The notes under the pieces: generated by a model
What the model was told of the DNA's origin: nothing
The model's database searches: none
What the model saw: the letters and a program-made list of their open reading frames with translations, nothing else
Position numbers and translations under genes: made by a program
Source: JBGCED01 sp045106055
Lineage (GTDB): Bacteria > Pseudomonadota > Alphaproteobacteria > CBDDJK01
DNA length: 16,525 nt
Reading direction: 5' to 3'
Assembly (NCBI GenBank): GCA_045106055.1
Contig: JBGCED010000136.1
Coordinates: 1 to 16,525, forward strand
Shown: positions 7,424 to 14,592 of the stretch, in pieces
Layout: each line of letters starts with the position of its first letter
Position numbering within the stretch: position 1 is the first letter of the stretch

Positions 7424-8596
7424 TTAAAGCGCCATATTTTTTAACTGTTGTTTTAACCCCACCGATGCCGCTGCAAATCCGCCATCATTGCCGTCCACAA
7501 AATGGATATGTTCGCCCATCACCATATCATGCACAAGGCAAGTCATCAGCGCTTCATTGGCAATATGGATGCCATAGGCAAAATGATGATCGCGGTGACC
7601 TTGTTCTAAAAATTGTGTGATTTTTGCAATTTCAGCATTGGACACATCCAGCACACAATAGATCATATCATTGAATTTTACAAAATCATTATTCAGCGTA
7701 ACCTCTTGCTTATAGCGCTCAAGATTATAGCCAAACAGTGAAAAGGGCAATTGAACCATCCCCCATTCCATCGCGGCTTGCATGTAAATCAGCGCAAAGC
7801 TTAATGCGCGCTTAAACGGGATGTTGCGAAAGCGATATTGCTTTAATTCCGATTCCACGGGCAGGGTTGAGGGTAAAAATTTCATATTCTGATTTTGAAT
7901 TGAAATGGGCGCAGCATATTTAAAATCCTTGCGATCAAGGCAGGATTCCAAGGTCTTTATCATGCGCTTTAAGGCATGATTGCCATCAGGCTTAATGATC
8001 AAGCTGATGATTTTACCGCGCGCAGGTTTAAGCGGCTGCCAGCGACAAGACAAGCCCGTTAGCGTTAAATCTGCTTCATCAAATTGATAGGAATCATCCT
8101 TTGGCGTGATTTTATCATCTTTCAAAGCGCGCTCTGCTGCTTCCAAGCCGCCACCTGCAAAAAAGCTGATATGATTTTTGGGCGATGGCGCATATTTCAT
8201 CACCCGCACATCATGCCCCTGCGCGTTTAAATCCGCAATTTTAATCTTGCCAATGCGCAGCTGAAGCTTGAAAAATTCAGGGGATTTTGCTTGCAGCGCC
8301 TGCATTGACCGATAAGCGGGCGCTTCGCAGCTTGCGGGAACTGCCAAGCTTGCGCCATCGCCGCCAAAAATAAACGGAATTTCAATTCCTGAACAGGCAT
8401 TGGACACAGCAGCAATCACCGATGCACCAACCATATTCACATTGCGATATTCCCCGCGCGCAATCGCCCCCGTTGAATTTACGATATCAGCAGAAAGCAC
8501 CACCCAATCATCGGGCAGTTTTGTGTAATCTTGCAGCGATGCAAAGGCTTTTAAGGTGTCAACAGCAGGCAGCTTTTGATAAAAATCATCCTTCAT
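7424..8596 (-). CDS. DUF3095 family protein, putative class III nucleotidyl cyclase-like
   Basis: The 390-aa product is a full-length DUF3095 protein; the biochemical role of the family is unknown to me. It has no signal peptide or membrane helix and should be cytoplasmic. The N-terminal half resembles a class III nucleotidyl cyclase: LSADIVNSTGAI (34-45) fits the first metal-aspartate motif (D37), and FGGDGASLAV (77-86) the second (D80). The 43-residue spacing is close to that in adenylyl cyclases. AGGGLEAAERAL (147-158) may match the later helix motif. The C-terminal half carries a similar pair, CVLDVSN (314-320) and HFVDGNDGGFAA (365-376), raising the possibility of an internal degenerate repeat. 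The start overlaps the ppk stop by ATGA, with no good Shine-Dalgarno sequence, indicating translational coupling. Family membership is fairly certain; cyclase activity is inference. Confidence 0.8.
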   Translation of the reverse strand: MKDDFYQKLPAVDTLKAFASLQDYTKLPDDWVVLSADIVNSTGAIARGEYRNVNMVGASVIAAVSNACSGIEIPFIFGGDGASLAVPASCEAPAYRSMQALQAKSPEFFKLQLRIGKIKIADLNAQGHDVRVMKYAPSPKNHISFFAGGGLEAAERALKDDKITPKDDSYQFDEADLTLTGLSCRWQPLKPARGKIISLIIKPDGNHALKRMIKTLESCLDRKDFKYAAPISIQNQNMKFLPSTLPVESELKQYRFRNIPFKRALSFALIYMQAAMEWGMVQLPFSLFGYNLERYKQEVTLNNDFVKFNDMIYCVLDVSNAEIAKITQFLEQGHRDHHFAYGIHIANEALMTCLVHDMVMGEHIHFVDGNDGGFAAASVGLKQQLKNMAL

Positions 8597-10881
8597 GGCG
8601 ATGATATGATGGGTTTTTTGATGCCAGAAATATTAGCCGCAATGGTTGATTTTGCCGCGCGTTTAGGCTGCACCCGCTTGGAAGGCCCCGTGCCGCGCCC
8701 CGAAAGACTGGAATTGGTCATAAAGAAATGATGGGCGTTAAACCCTTTTTCTTCTGGTGCAATGCGTTGATATTTACCATCTGGCTGTAATATCCAGCTT
8801 TGCGTATCATCCTTTAAATTCGCCATCATAATTTGATCCAACACTTGCTTATGAACGGTTGGATTATCAAGCGGGATTAAAGTTTCCACGCGCCGATCAA
8901 GATTACGGCTCATCAAATCGGCGGATGCAATATATAATTTTGCATGAGGGGACGGCATATCATGCCCATTGCCAAAACATAAGATGCGGGCATGTTCCAA
9001 AAACCGCCCAATTAACGAGCGCACCCGAATATTCTCCGACAATCCCTTAACCCCAGGACGCAAGCAACAAATGCCGCGAATGACAAGCTCGATCTTAACC
9101 CCTGCTTGGCTTGCCTGATACAGCTTATCAATAATCCCATCATGCACAAGATTATTGACCTTTAGCCAAATGGATGCAGGTTTTCCAGCGCGTGCAAATG
9201 CAATTTCCTGATCAATATGTTCAATGATGGTTTGTTTTAAATTAATTGGGGCAAGCGATAATAATTCCAAATCGGACGGCCGCGCATAGCCCGTGATAAA
9301 ATTAAAGGCTTTTGCTGCATCGCGGCTAAGCGCGGGGTTGCAGGTAAAAAAGCTAAGGTCGGTATAGATTTTGGCGGTAATGGGGTGATAATTTCCCGTT
9401 CCCATATGGACATAGCTTTTAAGCTTTTTGCCCTCACGGCGGACAATCATTGAAATTTTAGCATGGGTTTTTAAATGCACAAAACCATAAACCACCTGCA
9501 CGCCCGCGCGTTCAAGATTGCGCGCCCAGCGAATATTTGCCTCTTCGTCAAAGCGTGCTTTTAACTCAACCAAGGCGGTTACCGATTTTCCAGATTCCGC
9601 CGCTTCAATCAACGCAGCAACGATTGGGGAATTTTTTGATGTGCGATAAAGCGTTTGCTTGATGGCGACCACGGCGGGATCACGCGCAGCTTGCCATAAA
9701 AATTGAACCACAACATCAAAGCTTTCATAAGGATGGTGGATCACAATGTCTTTTGCGCGGATCGCGGCAAAGCAATCCCCGCCAAAGTCGCGAATGCGCT
9801 GCGGAAAACGGCTGGTAAAGGGCTTGAATAATAAATCCCTGCGTTCATCAATAATGACTTGCTTAATATCGGCAAGCCCCACAATCCCTTCAACAGGGTA
9901 AACATCTTGGGGATCAACGCTCATTTGATCTGCTACAAAGTGAACCAGCATATCAGGGGTGGATTGTTCCACCTTCAGCCGAATGACATTGCCACGCCGC
10001 CTGCGCCGAAGTAAGCTTTCAAAGGTGCGCACCAAATCTTCGGCTTCTTCATCAATTTCAACATCGCTGTCACGCAGCACCCGAATCATCCCAGAACCGA
10101 TGGCTTCAAAGCCTGGAAATAATAAGGGCAGATATTGCTTAATCACCAATTCTAGCGGGATAAAACGAATTTTCTTTGCATCATGCTGTTTTGGCAATCG
10201 AATGAAGCGATCCAAAATGGCAGGCAGCGGGATAAGCCCCTGCATCACATTATCTTTTTCAACATTATATAAGGATAATGCCATGAACATCCCCAAATTG
10301 GGAATGAAGGGAAAAGGGTGGGCAGGATCAATCGCAAGCGGGGTTAAGGCGGGCATGATTTGTTCCAAGAACCAAGCTTGAAGCCACTCAAGGTCTGCGC
10401 TGGATAGCCTGTCTAAATCCTCAAAAACATAAAAATCTTGCTGTTCTAGGGCAAGGCGTAAAATGTTAAACACACGGCTTTGCTCTTGAATAAGTGTGCG
10501 GGCATGGCTGGATATTTGCGCCAGCTGCTCTTTTGGGCTTAATCCATCTTGGGAAATTTCAGTAACCGCAGCTTCGATCTGCCCGCGAATCCCCGCCACC
10601 CGCACCATATAAAATTCATCCAGATTGCTGGCAGAAATGGATAAAAACCGCAGCCGCTCAAGCAGGGGGTGCAGCGGATTGCTTGCCTCTTCTAATACGC
10701 GCTGATTAAAAGCAAGCCATGATAATTCGCGGTTGATGAATCTGCTTGCGCCAAAGCCCTGAATGGACTCAAGATTTATGGATTCAAGATTTATGGATTC
10801 AAGATTCTCATCATCAAGCACAGCATCCCCTTGATCCGATGCAATAAGCGCGCTTGATTTTGAAATGGGCATTTTATCCAT
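8593..10881 (-). CDS. ppk: Polyphosphate kinase 1
   Basis: PPK1 reversibly transfers the gamma phosphate of ATP to inorganic polyphosphate. The 762-aa product contains the N-terminal domain (about 45-150), the middle domain and both phospholipase-D-like C domains. Recalled E. coli residues fit with a constant offset of 38: H473 in KTHAK (phosphorylated histidine, H435), H492 in YVHMGTGN (H454), H630 in FLEHAR (H592), and R413 and R443 as Mg2+ or phosphate ligands (R375, R405). About 40 N-terminal residues precede the conserved start and include three NLESI repeats; a basic tail of about 45 residues follows the catalytic region. Two starts are possible, ATG 10881 and ATG 10872, neither with a strong Shine-Dalgarno sequence. 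It lies 41 bases after livM and overlaps the DUF3095 gene by 4 bases. No exopolyphosphatase gene accompanies it here. Confidence 0.97.
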   Translation of the reverse strand: MDKMPISKSSALIASDQGDAVLDDENLESINLESINLESIQGFGASRFINRELSWLAFNQRVLEEASNPLHPLLERLRFLSISASNLDEFYMVRVAGIRGQIEAAVTEISQDGLSPKEQLAQISSHARTLIQEQSRVFNILRLALEQQDFYVFEDLDRLSSADLEWLQAWFLEQIMPALTPLAIDPAHPFPFIPNLGMFMALSLYNVEKDNVMQGLIPLPAILDRFIRLPKQHDAKKIRFIPLELVIKQYLPLLFPGFEAIGSGMIRVLRDSDVEIDEEAEDLVRTFESLLRRRRRGNVIRLKVEQSTPDMLVHFVADQMSVDPQDVYPVEGIVGLADIKQVIIDERRDLLFKPFTSRFPQRIRDFGGDCFAAIRAKDIVIHHPYESFDVVVQFLWQAARDPAVVAIKQTLYRTSKNSPIVAALIEAAESGKSVTALVELKARFDEEANIRWARNLERAGVQVVYGFVHLKTHAKISMIVRREGKKLKSYVHMGTGNYHPITAKIYTDLSFFTCNPALSRDAAKAFNFITGYARPSDLELLSLAPINLKQTIIEHIDQEIAFARAGKPASIWLKVNNLVHDGIIDKLYQASQAGVKIELVIRGICCLRPGVKGLSENIRVRSLIGRFLEHARILCFGNGHDMPSPHAKLYIASADLMSRNLDRRVETLIPLDNPTVHKQVLDQIMMANLKDDTQSWILQPDGKYQRIAPEEKGFNAHHFFMTNSSLSGRGTGPSKRVQPKRAAKSTIAANISGIKKPIISSP
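10738..10807. promoter_or_regulatory. Cluster of five GANTC sites in the 5' end of ppk
   Basis: GANTC occurs at 10738-10742 (GAATC), 10766-10770 (GACTC), 10781-10785, 10796-10800 and 10803-10807 (GATTC). About one per 256 bases is expected by chance. GANTC is the target of the CcrM methyltransferase of most alphaproteobacteria. Four of the five sites come from the tandem repeat below, so the cluster may be a side effect rather than a regulatory element. Confidence 0.4.
10763..10807 (-). repeat. Three 15-bp tandem repeats encoding NLESI in Ppk
   Basis: On the plus strand the units are ATGGACTCAAGATTT (10763), ATGGATTCAAGATTT (10778) and ATGGATTCAAGATTC (10793). They encode three in-frame copies of N-L-E-S-I at residues 26-40 of Ppk, in the non-conserved N-terminal extension. 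Near identity at the DNA level points to recent expansion. Confidence 0.92.
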
Positions 10882-10922
10882 CCAATGATATTATAAGAAG
10901 CTGATGTTTGATTTAACTTACG

Positions 10923-11858
10923 CTAATGATCATAACTTCGTCGTTCAGGCAAGATTCCTTGTGGGAATTTTTGCAAAATAATCTGCAAGACAAGCCCGAT
11001 CAAAAACATCCGAATATACGATGCTTGTATCGCAAGCTCTGGCGGAAGTTTTGCCGTAAAAATTTCAGTCACAGACCATACAACCCACAAGATCAGCGCA
11101 CCCAATATCGCACCGCGATTATTGCCAGATCCGCCCATGATTAACATCACCCACACCAAAAAAGTGGTGGTATGAGGCTCGGTTGCTTGCGGACCGATAA
11201 ATTTGATATAATGCGCCATAAATGCCCCTGCAAGCCCCATTGCCGCAGAACCCAGCACAAAGCTTTGCACCCGCAACCGATCAACATCCTTGCCCATGGC
11301 GCGCGCCGCCACTTCATTTTCACGAATGGCAGTCATCACCCGCCCCCATGGCGATATGCGCGCCCGTTCAAACAGAAAATATAGGATCGCAACCGCCAGA
11401 AAAACGGCAAACATATAAAAAATACGATCATAAGGCACACCCATAAAGGTAAAGGGCTGCGGAATTAATGAAATGCCGCGCGCACCATTGGTTGCCCACA
11501 CTTCATTTTTTAAGATTAAACGCAATATTTCGGCGATGCCGATCGTGGAAATGGCTAAATAATCGGAACGCAGCCTGACGCATAATAATCCAATTGGCAG
11601 CGCAACCAACGCAGAAATAATCATCGCCGCGATGATCCCAACCATAAAGGGCAGTTCAAACCCGCCAAGATGTTCAGGCGTTACCGCCGTTGTTAAAATC
11701 GCCGATACATAAGCCCCGATTGCAAAAAAGCCCGCAATCCCGACATTGAATAGCCCCGCAAAGCCCCATTGCACATTAAGCCCAAGCGTCATCACGGCAT
11801 AAATGCCTGCCATGGTTAATAGCGAAGTTGAATAAAGAAAATAGCCGTAAAGTTCCAT
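10923..11858 (-). CDS. livM: Branched-chain amino acid type ABC transporter permease LivM
   Basis: LivM is one of the two membrane permeases of a branched-chain amino acid (HAAT-type) ABC importer. The 311-aa product is strongly hydrophobic with about 8-10 membrane segments. It has the LivM hallmarks GLNVQWGFAGLFNVGIAGFFAIGAY (key residues L-N-x-x-x-G-x-x-G-x-x-N-x-G) near residues 26-50, and R-L-R-S-D-Y-L-A-I-S-T-I-G-I-A-E-I-L-R (about 95-113), the cytoplasmic coupling region. Its ATG overlaps the livH stop by one base (TAATG), with AAGGGA about 10 bases upstream, so the permeases are translated together. The substrate may be leucine, isoleucine or valine, but related systems carry amides, urea or aromatic compounds. 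Confidence 0.93.
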   Translation of the reverse strand: MELYGYFLYSTSLLTMAGIYAVMTLGLNVQWGFAGLFNVGIAGFFAIGAYVSAILTTAVTPEHLGGFELPFMVGIIAAMIISALVALPIGLLCVRLRSDYLAISTIGIAEILRLILKNEVWATNGARGISLIPQPFTFMGVPYDRIFYMFAVFLAVAILYFLFERARISPWGRVMTAIRENEVAARAMGKDVDRLRVQSFVLGSAAMGLAGAFMAHYIKFIGPQATEPHTTTFLVWVMLIMGGSGNNRGAILGALILWVVWSVTEIFTAKLPPELAIQASYIRMFLIGLVLQIILQKFPQGILPERRSYDH

Positions 11859-12751
11859 TAGAAGCTTTTCCCTTTTAAAATGCCCTGAGGGCGCACCAGC
11901 AAGATTAACACCATGATTGCAAAGGCAACCCCCGTCTTATAGCCAGGCGATAGCAGGGAATCATTCCCAATCCAGTGATAGGTTGCCAATTCTTCGGCAA
12001 GACCAATCACAAGCCCGCCAATCATCGCGCCATAAGGGCTGCCAATCCCGCCCAAAATCGCAGCAGCAAAGGCTGGCAGCAAGAAAATAAAGCCAATGCG
12101 CGAATTGATTTGCGAATCAAAACCCGCAAAAAAGCCCGCAGCCGTTGCCAGCATCGCTGCCAATATCCATGTAAACTGCACCACCCGTTCAGTATCAATG
12201 CCCGTTAGGCGCGCAAGCTCTGGTGAATCAGAGACGGCGCGCATCGCTTTGCCCATTTTTGTATGGTTCAAAATAATATGGGTTAGCAGCATTAACCCCA
12301 AAGAAAGGGCAATGATGATAATATGTTTGGATTGAATCCGAAGCCCGCCCGCAAGCTCCATCGGTTTTTGAATAACGCCTGTTGAGAATGAAACCGCCTC
12401 CACCCCCCAAATCAGCTGCACAAGCGATCTTAACATTAAGGCAACCCCAAAAGATGCCATCACCAAAATAATGGTTTTGCTGTTGCGAAGCGGTTTGAAA
12501 AATAAGCGATCCACGCCAACCGTCACCCCCGCCGTCAGTGCCATCGCGGGAATTAGCAGCAATAATGGATAAAGCCCCGTAAATTGGGTAAGGCTGTAAG
12601 CAATATAGCCGCCAATCATCATCAATTCGCCATGGGCAAAATTGGCAAAGCGCATAATCCCGAACACAAGCGAAACGCCAACCGCTGCCAAAGCATAAAT
12701 TGATCCCAGCACCAAGCCTGGAATAAAATAATAATTAATAAATTCAATCAT
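11858..12751 (-). CDS. livH: Branched-chain amino acid type ABC transporter permease LivH
   Basis: LivH is the second permease and forms a heterodimer with LivM in the cytoplasmic membrane. The start is set at ATG 12751, giving M-I-E-F-I-N-Y-Y-F and 297 aa. A longer in-frame version would overlap livF and add a hydrophilic, non-conserved leader. GGGTGGA lies 8 bases before this ATG. Typical LivH features are GLVLGSIYALAAVGVSLVFG (first helix, about 12-31), then M-R-F-A-N-F-A-H-G-E-L-M-M-I-G-G-Y, the most conserved stretch of the family. A C-terminal I-L-V-R-P-Q-G-I-L-K-G-K end is also usual. It starts 5 bases after the livF stop. Confidence 0.94.
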   Translation of the reverse strand: MIEFINYYFIPGLVLGSIYALAAVGVSLVFGIMRFANFAHGELMMIGGYIAYSLTQFTGLYPLLLLIPAMALTAGVTVGVDRLFFKPLRNSKTIILVMASFGVALMLRSLVQLIWGVEAVSFSTGVIQKPMELAGGLRIQSKHIIIIALSLGLMLLTHIILNHTKMGKAMRAVSDSPELARLTGIDTERVVQFTWILAAMLATAAGFFAGFDSQINSRIGFIFLLPAFAAAILGGIGSPYGAMIGGLVIGLAEELATYHWIGNDSLLSPGYKTGVAFAIMVLILLVRPQGILKGKSF

Positions 12752-12756
12752 AAAGA

Positions 12757-13485
12757 TTATCCACCCAAAAACATTTCTGCGATTTCTGCATTTGCCAGCA
12801 AACCAGGCCCCGTATCTTCGATGCGGTTGCACCCATCCACCAAGACATAGCCGCGATCCGCAATTTGCAACGCTTGCTTCACATTTTGTTCAACCATCAT
12901 AATCGGCACATTAAAAGAATTAACCCGTTTCACGATTTCCAAAATCTCTTCTTGATATTTGGGGCTAAGCCCGGCGGTTGGCTCGTCCACCAGCAGAATT
13001 TTGGGATCAATCATCAACGCTTTGCCCATCGCAACCATTTGGCGCTGTCCGCCAGATAATGATCCTGCTTCCAGCTTGCGCTTATCATAAAGCGGCGGGA
13101 ACATTTCATAAATTTCTGCGATGCGCCCTTTAAAATCATCTTTGCGGATGAACGCCCCCATCTCCAAATTTTCTTCAACCGACAGGGTTGGAAACACATT
13201 CGCGCTTTGGGGAACAAAGGAAACGCCCTTGCCCACCACTTGCTGCGGGGGGGTGTTGGTAATTTCAATGCCATCCAGCGTCACTGTGCCGCTTGATATA
13301 TTTAAAAGCCCAAACACCGCTTTCATCACCGTTGACTTGCCCGCGCCATTTGGTCCAACCAGCACCACAATCTCGCCCATTGCGACATGAACATTGACGC
13401 CGTGAAGAATATCCGCACCGCCATAGCCCGCATGAACGCCCTTAACTTCCAGCATGATTTTTTGATTATTTTCAGCTTGCGGCAT
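12757..13485 (-). CDS. livF: Branched-chain amino acid type ABC transporter ATP-binding protein LivF
   Basis: LivF is one of two cytoplasmic ATPases driving the importer. Start ATG 13485 is preferred over the upstream TTG (13491) because GGAGAGG lies 6 bases before it; the product is 242 aa. Walker A is GPNGAGKS (44-51), the ABC signature LSGGQ (143-147) and Walker B ILLVDEP (163-169), with a Q-loop near VPQS (91-94). The protein is short, as LivF is, and ends in the usual A-E-M-F-L-G-G. The 5' end overlaps livG by 14 bases, so translation is probably coupled. Confidence 0.94.
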   Translation of the reverse strand: MPQAENNQKIMLEVKGVHAGYGGADILHGVNVHVAMGEIVVLVGPNGAGKSTVMKAVFGLLNISSGTVTLDGIEITNTPPQQVVGKGVSFVPQSANVFPTLSVEENLEMGAFIRKDDFKGRIAEIYEMFPPLYDKRKLEAGSLSGGQRQMVAMGKALMIDPKILLVDEPTAGLSPKYQEEILEIVKRVNSFNVPIMMVEQNVKQALQIADRGYVLVDGCNRIEDTGPGLLANAEIAEMFLGG

Positions 13486-14245
13486 GTTCAACCTCTCCGC
13501 CTAAATAGGCTTCGCGCACTTGATGATTTTGCCTGATTTCCTGCATCGTTCCCTCCATCAGCACCTTGCCCTCTGCCATCACAATAATCGGCGCGCAAAG
13601 CCGCGCAATCATATCCATATTATGCTCAATGATGCAAAAATTATAGCCCTGTTCTTCGCGCAACCGCAAAATCATCTTGCCCAATTCCAGCAGCAGGGTT
13701 GGGTTAACCCCCGCCCCAGGCTCGTCCAATAAAACAAGCCTTGGCTTGGTCATCATGGCGCGCCCAAGCTCCAGCAATTTTTTCTGCCCGCCAGATAAAT
13801 TGCCCGCCGCTTCCCCTGCAACATGAAACAAATTTAGAAATTTCAAAACTTCTTCGGCGCGGGTTAATATTTCCGCTTCATGGGCTTTTACCTTATGCCA
13901 CGCAAACCAGCTTTGCAGCAAGCTTTCCCCAGGCTGCGCTGCTGGCACCATCAGTAAATTTTCACGCACCGTCATTCTGGAAAATTCATGGGGGATTTGA
14001 AAGGTGCGAACAATGCCCTTATGAAAGCGTTTATGGGCGGGCAAGGTTGAAATATCCTCTCCATCCAGCAAAATTTGCCCTTCATCACGGATTAATGCCC
14101 CCGCAATCAAGTTGAAAATCGTTGTTTTTCCCGCACCATTTGGCCCAATCAGCCCCGTAATCGTGCCTTCGCGAATGGTAAAGCTGCACCCATCCACAGC
14201 ATGCACACCCCCAAAGCTTTTATAGATAGATTTTACTTCCAGCAT
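13472..14245 (-). CDS. livG: Branched-chain amino acid type ABC transporter ATP-binding protein LivG
   Basis: LivG is the partner ATPase of LivF. The 257-aa product has Walker A GPNGAGKT (34-41), signature LSGGQ (150-154), Walker B LVLLDEP (170-176) followed by G-A-G-V-N-P, and the switch histidine H208 in EHNMD, a pattern typical of LivG. AGGG lies 6 bases before the ATG. It is the first gene of the minus-strand run, so the promoter should lie in the 347-base gap shared with ftsZ. Two TATAAT-like boxes on the minus strand (14273-14278 and 14353-14358) are candidates, but neither has a good -35 at normal spacing. No gene for the periplasmic binding protein (LivJ/LivK) is in the window. Confidence 0.95.
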   Translation of the reverse strand: MLEVKSIYKSFGGVHAVDGCSFTIREGTITGLIGPNGAGKTTIFNLIAGALIRDEGQILLDGEDISTLPAHKRFHKGIVRTFQIPHEFSRMTVRENLLMVPAAQPGESLLQSWFAWHKVKAHEAEILTRAEEVLKFLNLFHVAGEAAGNLSGGQKKLLELGRAMMTKPRLVLLDEPGAGVNPTLLLELGKMILRLREEQGYNFCIIEHNMDMIARLCAPIIVMAEGKVLMEGTMQEIRQNHQVREAYLGGEVEHAAS

Positions 14246-14392
14246 TTTTTCCCTATCATTTTATGAAGGAATATTATATTCTTTATGCGGTTAAACCATG
14301 ATCTGCGAATAAATTCTCAAACACAGACAAACAAAGCATATCAGCCCCGTATATTATAAGGATTACACCAATAAACAAGCATTATTTAGGAG

Positions 14393-14418
14393 GATCATAA
14401 AAACACCAAGATCATAAA
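14393..14418 (+). repeat. Direct repeat GATCATAAA, two copies
   Basis: GATCATAAA occurs at 14393-14401 and 14410-14418, 17 bases apart start to start. It could be a repeated protein-binding half-site upstream of ftsZ, but in AT-rich DNA it may be chance. Confidence 0.4.
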
Positions 14419-14470
14419 GATGATTACAGCAATGATGCTTGTAAAACCCCAAACGCGTTTTTACATTTAA

Positions 14471-14521
14471 TTACTTGATTTTTGTTTTATTTTACTGTAT
14501 TGGTAAATATTGATCAAGTAA
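14471..14521 (+). promoter_or_regulatory. Nested inverted repeat upstream of ftsZ
   Basis: TTACTTGAT (14471-14479) is perfectly inverted as ATCAAGTAA (14513-14521). Inside lies a second dyad, TTTAC (14491-14495) and GTAAA (14503-14507), with nearly the same centre. The two nested dyads suggest an operator for a dimeric regulator or a weak RNA hairpin 70-120 bases before the ftsZ start. The stem is AT-rich and no U-tract follows, so a terminator is unlikely. Confidence 0.45.
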
Positions 14522-14592
14522 AAACACAAATCAAAGCAAATAAAACACAAATTTAACAAAATGATGCGCCAAATATTAAAGGGAGGCAACCT

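Larger units (their letters stand above)
14246..14592. other. Divergent AT-rich intergenic region between livG and ftsZ
   Basis: This 347-base region is strongly AT-rich and contains no convincing gene. It must hold the promoters for the liv run (minus) and ftsZ (plus). It has a nested dyad (14471-14521), a 9-bp direct repeat (14393-14418) and an isolated AGGAGG (14389-14394) with no start codon at proper distance. No full CtrA site (TTAA-N7-TTAA) and no GANTC site was found, in contrast with the regulation of ftsZ known from Caulobacter. A strong ribosome binding site, GGGAGG (14581-14586), lies 6 bases before the ftsZ ATG. Confidence 0.7.

Noticed and set aside
9959..10381. 140-aa reading frame on the plus strand inside ppk
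   Set aside because: It lies opposite conserved Ppk coding sequence, is rich in S and R as expected of an antisense shadow, and shows no known family motif.
10882..10922. TATAAT-like box before ppk
   Set aside because: A matching -35 box at 16-18 bases is missing; the best candidate is at 15 bases and weak, so it was not listed as a promoter.
12752..12832. Extended N-terminus of LivH
   Set aside because: The longer frame would overlap livF and adds a hydrophilic arginine-rich leader absent from the family; ATG 12751 has a ribosome binding site.
13741..14115. 124-aa plus-strand reading frame opposite livG
   Set aside because: It is antisense to conserved ABC ATPase sequence including the signature region, and no domain was recognised.
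14389..14470. Isolated AGGAGG followed by a possible 16-codon leader peptide (ATG at 14420)
   Set aside because: The ribosome binding site is about 25 bases from the ATG, far outside the functional range, and the peptide has no run of a regulatory amino acid.
14460..14592. CtrA binding sites (TTAA-N7-TTAA) upstream of ftsZ
   Set aside because: Several TTAA half-sites exist, but none is paired at the required 7-base spacing.
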